Assembly (NCBI GenBank): GCA_031273405.1
Contig: JAISRW010000129.1
Location: 1 to 17,511, forward strand
Source of the DNA: Treponema sp.
GTDB lineage: Bacteria > Spirochaetota > Spirochaetia > Treponematales > Breznakiellaceae
Direction of reading: 5' to 3'
DNA: 17,511 nt
Shown: in pieces, positions 1 to 6,637 of the stretch
How the letters are laid out: each line of letters begins with the position of its first letter
How positions within the stretch are numbered: position 1 is the first letter of the stretch
Program-made: the position numbers and the translations under genes
The notes under the pieces: model-generated
The model's input: the letters and a program-made list of their open reading frames with translations, nothing else
What the model was told of the DNA's origin: nothing
Databases searched by the model: none

Positions 1-34
1 GGGGAAGGGTCTCTTGTTCTGTTGTCTCGTCCAT
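1..34 (-). CDS. 5' end of a divergent gene (partial, product unknown)
   Basis: An ATG at 34-32 on the minus strand opens a frame that stays open to the window edge, giving only 11 codons beginning MDETTEQETLP. There is no Shine-Dalgarno sequence in front of it. A promoter-like pair (TTGACA, 16 bp, CATAGT, minus strand 70-43) ends 8 nt before the ATG, which would give a leaderless or nearly leaderless transcript. The stretch is too short to assign a product, and the open frame could be chance. Confidence 0.35.
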   Translation of the reverse strand, partial: MDETTEQETLP

Positions 35-42
35 GGTTAAAA

Positions 43-99
43 ACTATGACATTTCCAATATTTTTGTCAATATGACAAAATATCAAAACATGTCATTAT
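43..99. promoter_or_regulatory. Divergent promoter pair on a nested dyad
   Basis: A concentric inverted repeat is centred on base 71. The inner arms TTTTGTCA/TGACAAAA lie at 62-80 and the outer arms ATGACAT/ATGTCAT at 46-52 and 90-96. Read leftward it contains TTGACA (70-65), 16 bp, CATAGT (48-43). Read rightward it contains ATGACA (72-77), 16 bp, CATTAT (94-99). The four TGACA/TGTCA half-sites form two TGACA-N13-TGTCA units. The promoter reading is inference; the symmetry is seen directly. A further inverted repeat, ATGAGCGG/CCGCTCAT (98-105, 141-148), follows on the right. Confidence 0.5.
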
Positions 100-197
100 G
101 AGCGGTTCATCTAACCGAATTTTAGTTTTTTCTTCATTGCCCGCTCATTATTCCCCTGTACATTTGCCTTAGTTTGATCTAATTTTTAAATTAATAA

Positions 198-226
198 TTG
201 ACACGTTTCAAAATATTGGTTATAAT
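198..226 (+). promoter_or_regulatory. Sigma-70-type promoter of the ABC importer operon
   Basis: TTGACA at 198-203 and TATAAT at 221-226 are separated by 17 bp. Both hexamers and the spacing match the consensus exactly. Initiation is expected near 233, about 33 nt before the ATG of the solute-binding protein gene. A promoter this strong normally needs repression, which fits the palindrome overlapping the -10 element and start site. Confidence 0.8.
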
Positions 227-240
227 ACCATATAGGTATT
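224..240. promoter_or_regulatory. Putative operator palindrome over the -10 element and start site
   Basis: AATACCATATAGGTATT is a perfect palindrome with 6-bp arms and a 5-bp centre. It covers the end of the -10 hexamer and the predicted start site, where a repressor would block RNA polymerase. The LacI-type regulator encoded at 4121-6322 is the obvious candidate ligand. However, the site lacks the central CG typical of many LacI-family operators, so the pairing is inference. Confidence 0.45.
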
Positions 241-265
241 GATATATATTGTAATGGAGGAGTTT

Positions 266-1531
266 ATGAAAAAGAAACTTTTGGTCCTGATGTTGTGCGG
301 GCTGGCGCTTTCGTTTGCAAGCGCCAGCGGTTCCGGGGAAAGCCGGTCTTCCGAGAAAATGGAGCTTACCTTTTTTTATCCGGTCAATGTGGGAGGGCCT
401 CTAACCGCCCTCATCGATAAGATTTGCGCGGATTTTAACCAGGAAAATCCCGATATTATCGTAAAACCGGTCTATACAGGAAACTACGATGATACGGTGG
501 TAAAGATCCAGACCGCCATTCAAGGGAGAAATCCGCCTGATTTCTTTATCAATCTGGCGACCCAGCGTTTTTCCATGGCCGCGTCTAAGGCGGCTATACC
601 CCTGGATGGTTTTATCGCTGCGGATGGTCCGGCGGGAAAAGCCTACATTGACGATTTCCTTCCCGGTTTCATGGAAGATTCCTGGGTGGACGGAAAAATT
701 TACAGCATCCCCTTCCAGCGGAGTACCATGGTCCTCTTTTACAACAAAGACGCCTTCGCCGAAGCGGGCCTGGACCCAGAAAAACCGCCGGTAAACTGGA
801 AGGAATTGGTTGACTATGCCCAAAAACTCACCAAACGGGACGCGACGGGAAATGTAAGCCGCTACGGGGTGGGGATACCCCTCAATTCCGGTTCCGCCCA
901 GTGGGTATTTACGGGTTTCGCCCTGCAAAATTCTGCGGATGGCCGGAATCTTATGAGCGAAGACGGCAAGAAAGTGTATTTTGATACCCCCGAAAATGCG
1001 GAGGCCCTCCAGTTATGGCTTGATCTGCAAAACAGATACAATGCCATGGCAAAGGGCATTGTCCAGTGGACGGACCTCCCCGGTCAGTTCCTCGCCGGCC
1101 AGGTGGCCATGATCTACCATACCACCGGGAATATGACGAACATTAACAACAACGCCACGTTCAAATTCGGCGCCGCCTTCATGCCGGGCAACAAACGGAT
1201 GGGGGCGCCCACCGGGGGCGGCAATTTCTATATTTCCGAAGGAATTCCCAAGGCCAGGCAGGAAGCGGCCTGGAAGTTTATCAAATTCGCCACCGCCCCG
1301 GAACGAATGGCCCAATGGAATGTGGACACCGGTTATGTGGCTCCCCGTAAATCTGCCCTGGAAACTCAAATCATGAAGGATTATTATGCCAAAGTTCCCC
1401 AGGCCCGGGTTGCCTTTGATCAGATTCCCTTGGCCAAGCCGGAACTTACCACCTATGATGCCGCCAGAATATGGCGGGTCCTCAACGACCATATTCAGTC
1501 GGCGGTAACCGGGGAGGCTACCGCCGCCTAG
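266..1531 (+). CDS. ABC importer solute-binding protein, family 1 (sugar type)
   Basis: Periplasmic receptor of a carbohydrate-type ABC importer, 421 residues. The start is the ATG at 266, with GGAGGAG at 256-262; an upstream in-frame ATG lacks a ribosome site. Residues 1-22 form a signal peptide (KKK, then a hydrophobic stretch, then SFASASGSG). There is no lipobox cysteine, so it may be a soluble protein or an unprocessed anchor. The body has family-1 hallmarks: an N-terminal lobe ending NPPDFFINLATQ, then SIPFQRSTMVLFYNKDAF, and a C-terminal lobe with FLAGQVAMIYHTTGN and AAWKFIKFATAPERMAQW. The TAG at 1529-1531 is followed in frame by 17 more codons (ALRVAQAEATEALQRYQ) and then TAA at 1583-1585. 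That tail looks like the normal C-terminus of the family, so the gene may be truncated by a nonsense change or read through. The substrate is unknown. Confidence 0.93.
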   Translation: MKKKLLVLMLCGLALSFASASGSGESRSSEKMELTFFYPVNVGGPLTALIDKICADFNQENPDIIVKPVYTGNYDDTVVKIQTAIQGRNPPDFFINLATQRFSMAASKAAIPLDGFIAADGPAGKAYIDDFLPGFMEDSWVDGKIYSIPFQRSTMVLFYNKDAFAEAGLDPEKPPVNWKELVDYAQKLTKRDATGNVSRYGVGIPLNSGSAQWVFTGFALQNSADGRNLMSEDGKKVYFDTPENAEALQLWLDLQNRYNAMAKGIVQWTDLPGQFLAGQVAMIYHTTGNMTNINNNATFKFGAAFMPGNKRMGAPTGGGNFYISEGIPKARQEAAWKFIKFATAPERMAQWNVDTGYVAPRKSALETQIMKDYYAKVPQARVAFDQIPLAKPELTTYDAARIWRVLNDHIQSAVTGEATAA

Positions 1532-1616
1532 GCTTTGAGGGTCGCCCAGGCGGAAGCTACCGAAGCGCTTCAGCGGTATCAGTAAAAAGCGAGTCCGCAG
1601 ATATTGTTGATTATCA

Positions 1617-1666
1617 TGATGGAAGGTCTCAAGGGGCGTGCCCCCAGGGATCTTCCATCAGTTTTT
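1617..1666 (+). terminator. Terminator-like hairpin between binding protein and permease genes
   Basis: A long imperfect stem joins 1617-1625 to 1652-1660 (TGATGGAAG/CTTCCATCA). It continues through wobble pairs and then GGGG/CCCC around a tiny loop, and is followed by TTTTT at 1662-1666. Its position just after the binding-protein gene fits partial termination or 3'-end protection, which would give more receptor than permease. It is only about 30 nt upstream of the permease ATG, so complete termination is unlikely. Confidence 0.6.
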
Positions 1667-1694
1667 GGAAAGTTCCGAAGTTGAGGAGTTGCCG

Positions 1695-2600
1695 ATGGCG
1701 AAGGGTTTTTCAAAATCGCCGCTGTTCCGTGCTATAAAAGCCAATATCCTTGCATGGGGCCTGCTTGCCCCCGCCCTGACATTTTTGGTTTTGTTTACTA
1801 TTTTCCCCATTTTTAGAAGTTTTTATTACGGCCTGACCGAATATGCCCTGGGGATGTGGGAGCCGGTTTTTATAGGTTTTAAAAATTATACAGGGTTTGC
1901 CAAATCTCCTCTGTTTTGGAAGATCATGGGAAACACCCTTGTTTTTTCCCTGCTGACGGTTATCCCCAGCATGGTCATCGGCCTTGGGTTCGCGATTATT
2001 GTTAATACCAAAATGAAAGGGGTCGGCTTTTTCCGGACCGCTTTTTTTTATCCTGTGGTGATGCCCATGATAGCCATTGCCAGTATTTGGATGTTCATCT
2101 ATATGGCCCGGACCGGCATGATGGATCAATTTTTATCGAAAATAGGCTTGCGGCCTTTGGACGTATTGTCCAATAAAACAACGGTGCTTCCCGCCATGTC
2201 TTTTATGTATGTCTGGAAGGAAGTCGGATATTTGATGATTTTTTTTCTCTCCGGGCTTCAGAATATCTCCCTTGAATTGTACGAAGCCGCCACCATAGAC
2301 GGCGCCCGCCCCTGGACCATATTTCGTAAAATTACCCTGCCCATGCTGGGGTCCACCCTGCTTTTTGTGTCTACCATTGCCCTGACGAACAGTATCAAGC
2401 TGGTGGATCATATCGTGATTATGACCGAAGGAGCCCCCAATAACGCCAGCACCATGCTGCTATATTATATTTACCAGCAGGGATTTACCTTTTTTGATCA
2501 GGCCAAGGCTTCGGCCCTTACGGTTATCATGCTCTTGATTATGCTCTTTATTTCCATGTTCCAGTTTGTAAAGACAGACCGGAAGATCTACTACAATTAA
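1695..2600 (+). CDS. ABC sugar importer permease, MalF/UgpA type
   Basis: Inner-membrane subunit of the importer, 301 residues, with about six predicted transmembrane segments. The first is near residues 15-37 (WGLLAPALTFLVLFTIFPIF). The cytoplasmic EAA loop that docks the ATPase is clear near residues 200-224: ELYEAATIDGARPWTIF followed by ITLPML. I chose the ATG at 1695 because GAGGAG lies at 1683-1688 and the product then begins MAKGFSKSPLFRAIKANILAW; the frame is open further upstream, but only across the hairpin region. It is followed 14 nt later by the second permease. No ATPase gene is in the window, so this permease pair probably shares an ATPase encoded elsewhere, as is common for this class (inference). 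Confidence 0.93.
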   Translation: MAKGFSKSPLFRAIKANILAWGLLAPALTFLVLFTIFPIFRSFYYGLTEYALGMWEPVFIGFKNYTGFAKSPLFWKIMGNTLVFSLLTVIPSMVIGLGFAIIVNTKMKGVGFFRTAFFYPVVMPMIAIASIWMFIYMARTGMMDQFLSKIGLRPLDVLSNKTTVLPAMSFMYVWKEVGYLMIFFLSGLQNISLELYEAATIDGARPWTIFRKITLPMLGSTLLFVSTIALTNSIKLVDHIVIMTEGAPNNASTMLLYYIYQQGFTFFDQAKASALTVIMLLIMLFISMFQFVKTDRKIYYN

Positions 2601-2614
2601 AAAAGGAAAGGCCT

Positions 2615-3424
2615 ATGCGTAAAAATCATATACCGCTTTTGACTCTGGCCGCTCTTTTAGCGGTAATATGGCTTATTCCCCTAGTGTGGATGATCGGGAC
2701 CGCTTTTACCGAGGCTTCCTTTGTCATGAGTATTTTTCCCAATACGGCCCCAAGCCTGGATAATATCCGGTATGTGTGGAATGCGGTTCCTTTTGCTAAA
2801 TATTATATGAATACCATTTTTATAGTCTGCGTCACCTACGGGGTTCAGTTTGTTACGGTTACCCTGGCGGCCTATGCCCTGGCGGTTCTCAAATTCAAGT
2901 GCGAAAAACTGGTATTCCTCATTATCTTTGTGCAGATCATTATTCCCAACGATGTATTGATCAGCCCCAACTATATGACCCTGAGCGATCTGCACCTCAC
3001 CGATACGAAGCTGGGGATTATGCTGCCTTTTTTCGGCAGCGCCTTCGGCATTTTCCTTTTGCGGCAGATGTTTAAGACTATTCCCCGGGCTTTAAGCGAA
3101 GCGGCGGTGATAGACGGGTGTAATATCTTCCAGGTTATTTTTAACGTGTATGTCCCTAGCGCAAAAACGGCATATATATCTTTTGGCCTTGTATCGGTAA
3201 GTTACCACTGGAATAACTTTCTCTGGCCCCTGATTGTAACCAATTCCCCGGAAAACAGAACCTTAACCGTAGGCCTGGCTCTCTTTGCGAAATCCAAGGA
3301 GGCGGTCATGCAATGGGCCAATGTCTGCGCCGCCACGTTTATTATCTGCGCCCCTCTGGTTTTGCTCTTCTTTATTTTCCAGAAGAGATTTATCAACAGC
3401 TTTGTGAGTTCCGGCATTAAATAG
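2615..3424 (+). CDS. ABC sugar importer permease, MalG/UgpE type
   Basis: Second inner-membrane subunit, 269 residues, at the short end of the family. The ATG at 2615 follows AAAAGGAAAG at 2601-2610. The first membrane segment is near residues 5-27 (PLLTLAALLAVIWLIPLVWM). The EAA loop is ALSEAAVIDGCNIFQVIF followed by VYVPSAK, slightly divergent because the usual LP is VP. The C-terminus FFIFQKRFINSFVSSGIK is typical of MalG relatives (FI.GL..GA.KG in many members). It lies 14 nt after the first permease and 22 nt before the hydrolase gene, so it is almost certainly cotranscribed. The transported compound cannot be read from sequence. Confidence 0.93.
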   Translation: MRKNHIPLLTLAALLAVIWLIPLVWMIGTAFTEASFVMSIFPNTAPSLDNIRYVWNAVPFAKYYMNTIFIVCVTYGVQFVTVTLAAYALAVLKFKCEKLVFLIIFVQIIIPNDVLISPNYMTLSDLHLTDTKLGIMLPFFGSAFGIFLLRQMFKTIPRALSEAAVIDGCNIFQVIFNVYVPSAKTAYISFGLVSVSYHWNNFLWPLIVTNSPENRTLTVGLALFAKSKEAVMQWANVCAATFIICAPLVLLFFIFQKRFINSFVSSGIK

Positions 3425-3446
3425 GACGCCGGGGAAGGAAGAGATC

Positions 3447-4157
3447 ATGGATGTGAAATTTTTGGGAATAGGTTCGGCCTTCAATCCCAGAATGGATAAT
3501 ACAAACGGCTTTTTTATGTGGGAGGATCAGTTTTATCTTATTGACTGCGGGGAGACTGCCTTCGGAAAACTGTGGAATCACCCGGATTTCAAATCCATGT
3601 CCCGGATCACCGTAGTTATTACCCACCTCCACGGGGATCATGCGGGCAGCCTGGCCTCGCTGATTTCCTACAGCTATTATGTGCTTGGAAAGACCATCCG
3701 GGTCCTGCATCCCCTGGAAACGGTGGTCCGGCTTTTGGATCTCATGGGTATTGATCGTTTTTGTTATGAATATGTTCCTCAGCTTTCCGGGGAAGCCGTG
3801 AGCTTTGAGGCGGTGGAAGTAGAGCATGTGGGTAACATGAGCTGTTTCGGCTATGTTATCAGCGGGCCGGAGGGGCGCATATACTATTCCGGGGACGCCA
3901 AATATGTTCCCGAAACCGTAATCCGGGCCTTCCTCGGCGGGGAGATACAGCGTATATACCAGGATGCGGCCTTAAATCCGGGCGACCATTCAACCCACGG
4001 AAGCCTGGCCTACCTTGAAAAGACCTTTCCCCCGGAGACCTATAGCCGGATCTGCTGCATACATCTGGATACGGATTACCGGCAGACGCTCCGGGAAAAG
4101 GGCTTTGCCCTGCCCTCTCTCTACGTTCCGGCGATGGCTTCGGCCGCCGCTTCATAG
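3447..4157 (+). CDS. Metallo-beta-lactamase-fold hydrolase, RNase Z/phosphodiesterase-like
   Basis: Small cytosolic MBL-fold enzyme, 236 residues. Visible metal ligands are the HxHxDH signature H60-L-H62-G-D64-H65, a probable third histidine H127 (VEHVGN), the bridging aspartate D150 (YYSGDAK) and H206 (CCIHLD). H184 in GDHSTHGS recalls the RNase Z histidine motif. No exosite arm of long RNase Z is evident, so a phosphodiesterase or other hydrolase is equally possible. The ATG at 3447 follows GGGGAAGGAAGAG. Being last in the importer operon suggests action on the imported compound or a derived signal, but that is inference. Its last 37 bp overlap the end of the convergent regulator gene. Confidence 0.85.
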   Translation: MDVKFLGIGSAFNPRMDNTNGFFMWEDQFYLIDCGETAFGKLWNHPDFKSMSRITVVITHLHGDHAGSLASLISYSYYVLGKTIRVLHPLETVVRLLDLMGIDRFCYEYVPQLSGEAVSFEAVEVEHVGNMSCFGYVISGPEGRIYYSGDAKYVPETVIRAFLGGEIQRIYQDAALNPGDHSTHGSLAYLEKTFPPETYSRICCIHLDTDYRQTLREKGFALPSLYVPAMASAAAS

Positions 4158-6322
4158 GCTTTTTGGGCGTTTTCCAGGGCCTTTTCCGCACTGATGGCGC
4201 CGTTTACGGCGTTTTTAACTTCCAGCCCCAGGATGCTCAAAAAACGCCGTTCGTCAAAGAGGGCGCTGCCCCCCGACGGAGTACGCCGGCAGTTTGACCG
4301 GGAGAAACTTTCCCCGGATAATTCCAGCCAGGGATAGGCGTCGATGATCTCGTAGTTGTTAAAGGATTCCCGGCAGGGGGGGACGCTTCCCAGCAGGGTT
4401 CTGGCGGAAGAAACCGGTTCATCGCAGAACCAGCGGATATAGGCCAGGGCTTCCCGGGGATGTTTGCTGTACCTGGAGACCCCCAGGGAACCGCCCCCCA
4501 TGATGGGGTTGTGTCCCGGTACCAGGCTGTAACCTACCTTGTTAATCACCCGGGAATCTCTGCTGAAAATGGCCGAGGTAAAGTTACTGTAGAGTATGGT
4601 CATGGCCACGTCACCGCTTGAAAATTCCTGGGCCGCATTGGTCCACCAGTTGCTGTGCTGTTTTCCCGTAAAGGATTTTATTTCAATCAAATCTTTCAGG
4701 GCCCGGAGGGCGGGTTTTCCCCGGAGGAGGAGCTTTCCTGAATTATCGAAGAGGGAATCGGTGAGGGAAAAATAGCGGGTCAAAAATTCCGTGGCCGCTA
4801 CCCCGGTACTTCCCATGGTAAGCGTGGAACCGAAGGAAACGGGGGAGCCGGGGTTTTCGGCCCTGGTAAAGAACCGGGCAATCCGATTGTAATCGGTGAA
4901 ATTCCGGGGGGGGACCAGGGGCGCTTTATGGGTTTCGTGATAGAGGCGTTTCAGAGAGGTGCTTTCGAAAAGATCCTTCCGGTAAAAGAGCATCTGGGTA
5001 CTGGGGGAAACCGGCAGGGTATAAAAGCGGCCCTGAGCCAGAAAATACTGCTTGTTGAGGCCCTCAATGTATTTTTCCGGTTCCCAGGCGAAGTCCGGGT
5101 CTATATCATCCAGGGGCCGCAGTATCTTGGGAGAAAACCAGGGAAGCCAGGTAACGTCCAGCCGTAATACATCGTAAATGCTGGATTTTCCCAGGGTGCT
5201 GAGAACCTCGTGGAGCTCGTCATACGAAAAGATGGAAACATGTACCCCTATTCCCGTATATTGGGTAAAGATCCGGGAAAGGGATTTCATGGTCTCCGCC
5301 GTGGGGCTTTCCAGGGTAAGGACGTGCAGTTTTTCCGCGGCGCTGAACCGTGAAAACGCCGGCCCCTTATACCAGGATCGGAAACCCGTATTCGGCAGGA
5401 TCGTCCGCCGCGCCCTGTTTTGTTCCTTGATGTTTTCTATCAATTGCTGGGCCGCGGTTTTACCCATGAGACGGTAATTCAACTCGTATTTAAAGAAACT
5501 ATGCTCCGGCAGGGTAAAAAGGGGCGACACCGTAGCGATAAAAACCGGGGCGGAGGGATAAAAAATCCGTTCCATGTCCTTGACGATGGCCGCCAGGCCG
5601 TAATTGGAGCTTACGATCCCCTGGGGGGGAGGCGCTTCCAGAAGCTGCATGACGCCCTGATAAGCCCGGAAATAATTGGTCTGTATATGATTTACGGTGA
5701 GGGCGTTTTTTTTTCTGAGTTCTTTGGTAAAAGCGGTGTAAAAATCTTTTTCGTTGGAATATTCCGTATTGTCCGTTACCAGGACCAGAGAATTTATTCC
5801 CCTCCCCAGAACTTCCGCCGCCAAGGCTTTTCCCGCGGCCTGATAGTCAAAACCGATATAATGAGCGGGAAACGACTGGTTCCGCTCGACAAACAGGACT
5901 TCCCATTCCCTAAAGCCCAGGTTCCGGTAGTACCCGGCGTCCTGATTCATACAGGAAAATACCGCCGTCCCCGCGGCCATACCGGATCTAATCTGGGTAA
6001 AAATTTCCATCTCCCTGGCGGGATCGTCATTTGAAATATACTGAACTACCGGATACCCCTGTTTTTCCGCGAAAGCCTTAAAGGAAATATAAAAATCCAC
6101 ATATTGCCGGGATTGTATGTTGGGAAGGACCGCCGCAAGGCTGTTTCCCCGGCCCTTCCTGAGTATCTGTGCCCGTTCATTGATAACATACCCGAGCCTA
6201 AGCGCGGCATCTTCCACGAGTTTGATTTTTTCGCTGCTTACGATGCCCTTTCCGTTCAGTACATGGGAGACCGTCCCCTGGGAAACGCCGGCGAGCTGGG
6301 CAATGTCCTTAATGGTCACCAT
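4121..6322 (-). CDS. LacI-type regulator fused to a family-1 solute-binding domain
   Basis: Predicted transcription factor of 733 residues, about twice normal LacI length. Residues 2-55 are a LacI helix-turn-helix (TIKDIAQLAGVSQGTVSHVLNG). Residues 60-312 resemble the LacI/ribose-binding-type sensor domain. From about residue 331 to the end is a second module resembling family-1 extracellular solute-binding proteins: YDVLRLDVTWLPWFSP, then FYTLPVSPSTQMLFYRKDLF, FSSGDVAMTILYSNF and ALAYIRWFCDEP. It parallels the operon's own binding protein. There is no signal peptide or membrane segment, so both modules should be cytoplasmic. The start ATG at 6322 has no good Shine-Dalgarno and lies about 180 nt downstream of its promoter. 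The gene converges on the importer operon. Regulation of that operon, and sensing of its substrate by the C-terminal module, are inference. Confidence 0.92.
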   Translation of the reverse strand: MVTIKDIAQLAGVSQGTVSHVLNGKGIVSSEKIKLVEDAALRLGYVINERAQILRKGRGNSLAAVLPNIQSRQYVDFYISFKAFAEKQGYPVVQYISNDDPAREMEIFTQIRSGMAAGTAVFSCMNQDAGYYRNLGFREWEVLFVERNQSFPAHYIGFDYQAAGKALAAEVLGRGINSLVLVTDNTEYSNEKDFYTAFTKELRKKNALTVNHIQTNYFRAYQGVMQLLEAPPPQGIVSSNYGLAAIVKDMERIFYPSAPVFIATVSPLFTLPEHSFFKYELNYRLMGKTAAQQLIENIKEQNRARRTILPNTGFRSWYKGPAFSRFSAAEKLHVLTLESPTAETMKSLSRIFTQYTGIGVHVSIFSYDELHEVLSTLGKSSIYDVLRLDVTWLPWFSPKILRPLDDIDPDFAWEPEKYIEGLNKQYFLAQGRFYTLPVSPSTQMLFYRKDLFESTSLKRLYHETHKAPLVPPRNFTDYNRIARFFTRAENPGSPVSFGSTLTMGSTGVAATEFLTRYFSLTDSLFDNSGKLLLRGKPALRALKDLIEIKSFTGKQHSNWWTNAAQEFSSGDVAMTILYSNFTSAIFSRDSRVINKVGYSLVPGHNPIMGGGSLGVSRYSKHPREALAYIRWFCDEPVSSARTLLGSVPPCRESFNNYEIIDAYPWLELSGESFSRSNCRRTPSGGSALFDERRFLSILGLEVKNAVNGAISAEKALENAQKAYEAAAEAIAGT

Positions 6323-6398
6323 GGTAGGATTCTAGCGGATACAGCGGGTTTTGATAAGGCGGAAAGGTATACCCTGCAAACTGCCATCAAACCAAGTT

Positions 6399-6441
6399 AA
6401 AAAAAACCTCCCGGGAAAAGGAGGTGAGGAAACCCGGGAGG
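6399..6441 (-). terminator. Strong intrinsic terminator in the lacI-type gene leader
   Basis: On the minus strand CCTCCCGGG (6441-6433) pairs with CCCGGGAGG (6415-6407), nine perfect mostly GC pairs, directly followed by eight U residues (6406-6399). The 17-nt loop contains CACCTCCTTT, the same as the usual 3' end of bacterial 16S rRNA (anti-Shine-Dalgarno). It sits after the promoter at 6540-6512 and before the regulator's ATG, so it is either an attenuator or the end of a separate small RNA. Confidence 0.75.
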
Positions 6442-6505
6442 CGACTTTTAAATACGGTGTATATCTCAGATGAAAAGCAATAATTGCTACCGTATTCGCA
6501 GTGCT
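6399..6505 (-). ncRNA. Structured leader or independent small RNA (~107 nt), undescribed
   Basis: The predicted RNA starts near 6505, downstream of a good promoter, and ends at the U-run at 6399. Its 5' half closes with AATACGGT (6496-6489) pairing to ACCGTATT (6458-6451), enclosing a small AGCA/UGCU hairpin. The 3' half is the terminator hairpin. No open frame with a ribosome site was seen in it. This organisation resembles a cis-regulatory attenuator (riboswitch-like) for the downstream regulator gene, or a free-standing sRNA. I do not recognise a known riboswitch class. Confidence 0.5.
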
Positions 6506-6511
6506 ATTTTT

Positions 6512-6540
6512 AATATAGTCAATAATCAGATAAAGGTCAA
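6512..6540 (-). promoter_or_regulatory. Promoter for the leader RNA and LacI-type gene
   Basis: On the minus strand TTGACC (6540-6535) and TATATT (6517-6512) are separated by 17 bp. The surroundings are AT-rich and no better promoter is visible before the regulator gene. Initiation is predicted near 6505. Confidence 0.65.
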
Positions 6541-6581
6541 GCCTTTTTTTGTATAAATATTACTTTATTTGTAAACTATAG

Positions 6582-6633
6582 AGCTTTTCCCAAAACTCGG
6601 TTAGTGCGAGCCTCCGGTTCGATGGGAAAAGCT
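6582..6633. repeat. Palindromic element with long loop (TTTTCCC family)
   Basis: AGCTTTTCCC (6582-6591) and GGGAAAAGCT (6624-6633) are perfect 10-bp inverted arms around a 32-bp centre that contains CTCG/CGAG. The arm sequence matches the shorter palindromes at 6683-6708, 12887-12916 and 17475-17510, so this looks like a variant or interrupted copy of the same dispersed element. Confidence 0.55.
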
Positions 6634-6637
6634 TCCG

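Noticed and set aside
266..340. Lipoprotein signal for the solute-binding protein
   Set aside because: The only cysteine (MLCGLAL) is inside the hydrophobic core and there is no cysteine at the cleavage region.
6416..6432. Strong Shine-Dalgarno-like AAAAGGAGGTGAGG on the plus strand
   Set aside because: No start codon at usable distance opens a credible frame; the minus-strand terminator loop explains it.
6461..6475. CTGAGAT on the minus strand, reminiscent of the TPP riboswitch
   Set aside because: The second TPP helix motifs (UGAACCUGAUC-type) are absent and the region is too short; the fragment is probably coincidence.
6610..6630. GGTTCGAT resembling a tRNA T-loop
   Set aside because: No matching 5-bp T-stem, acceptor stem or anticodon arm around it; no tRNA was found in the window.
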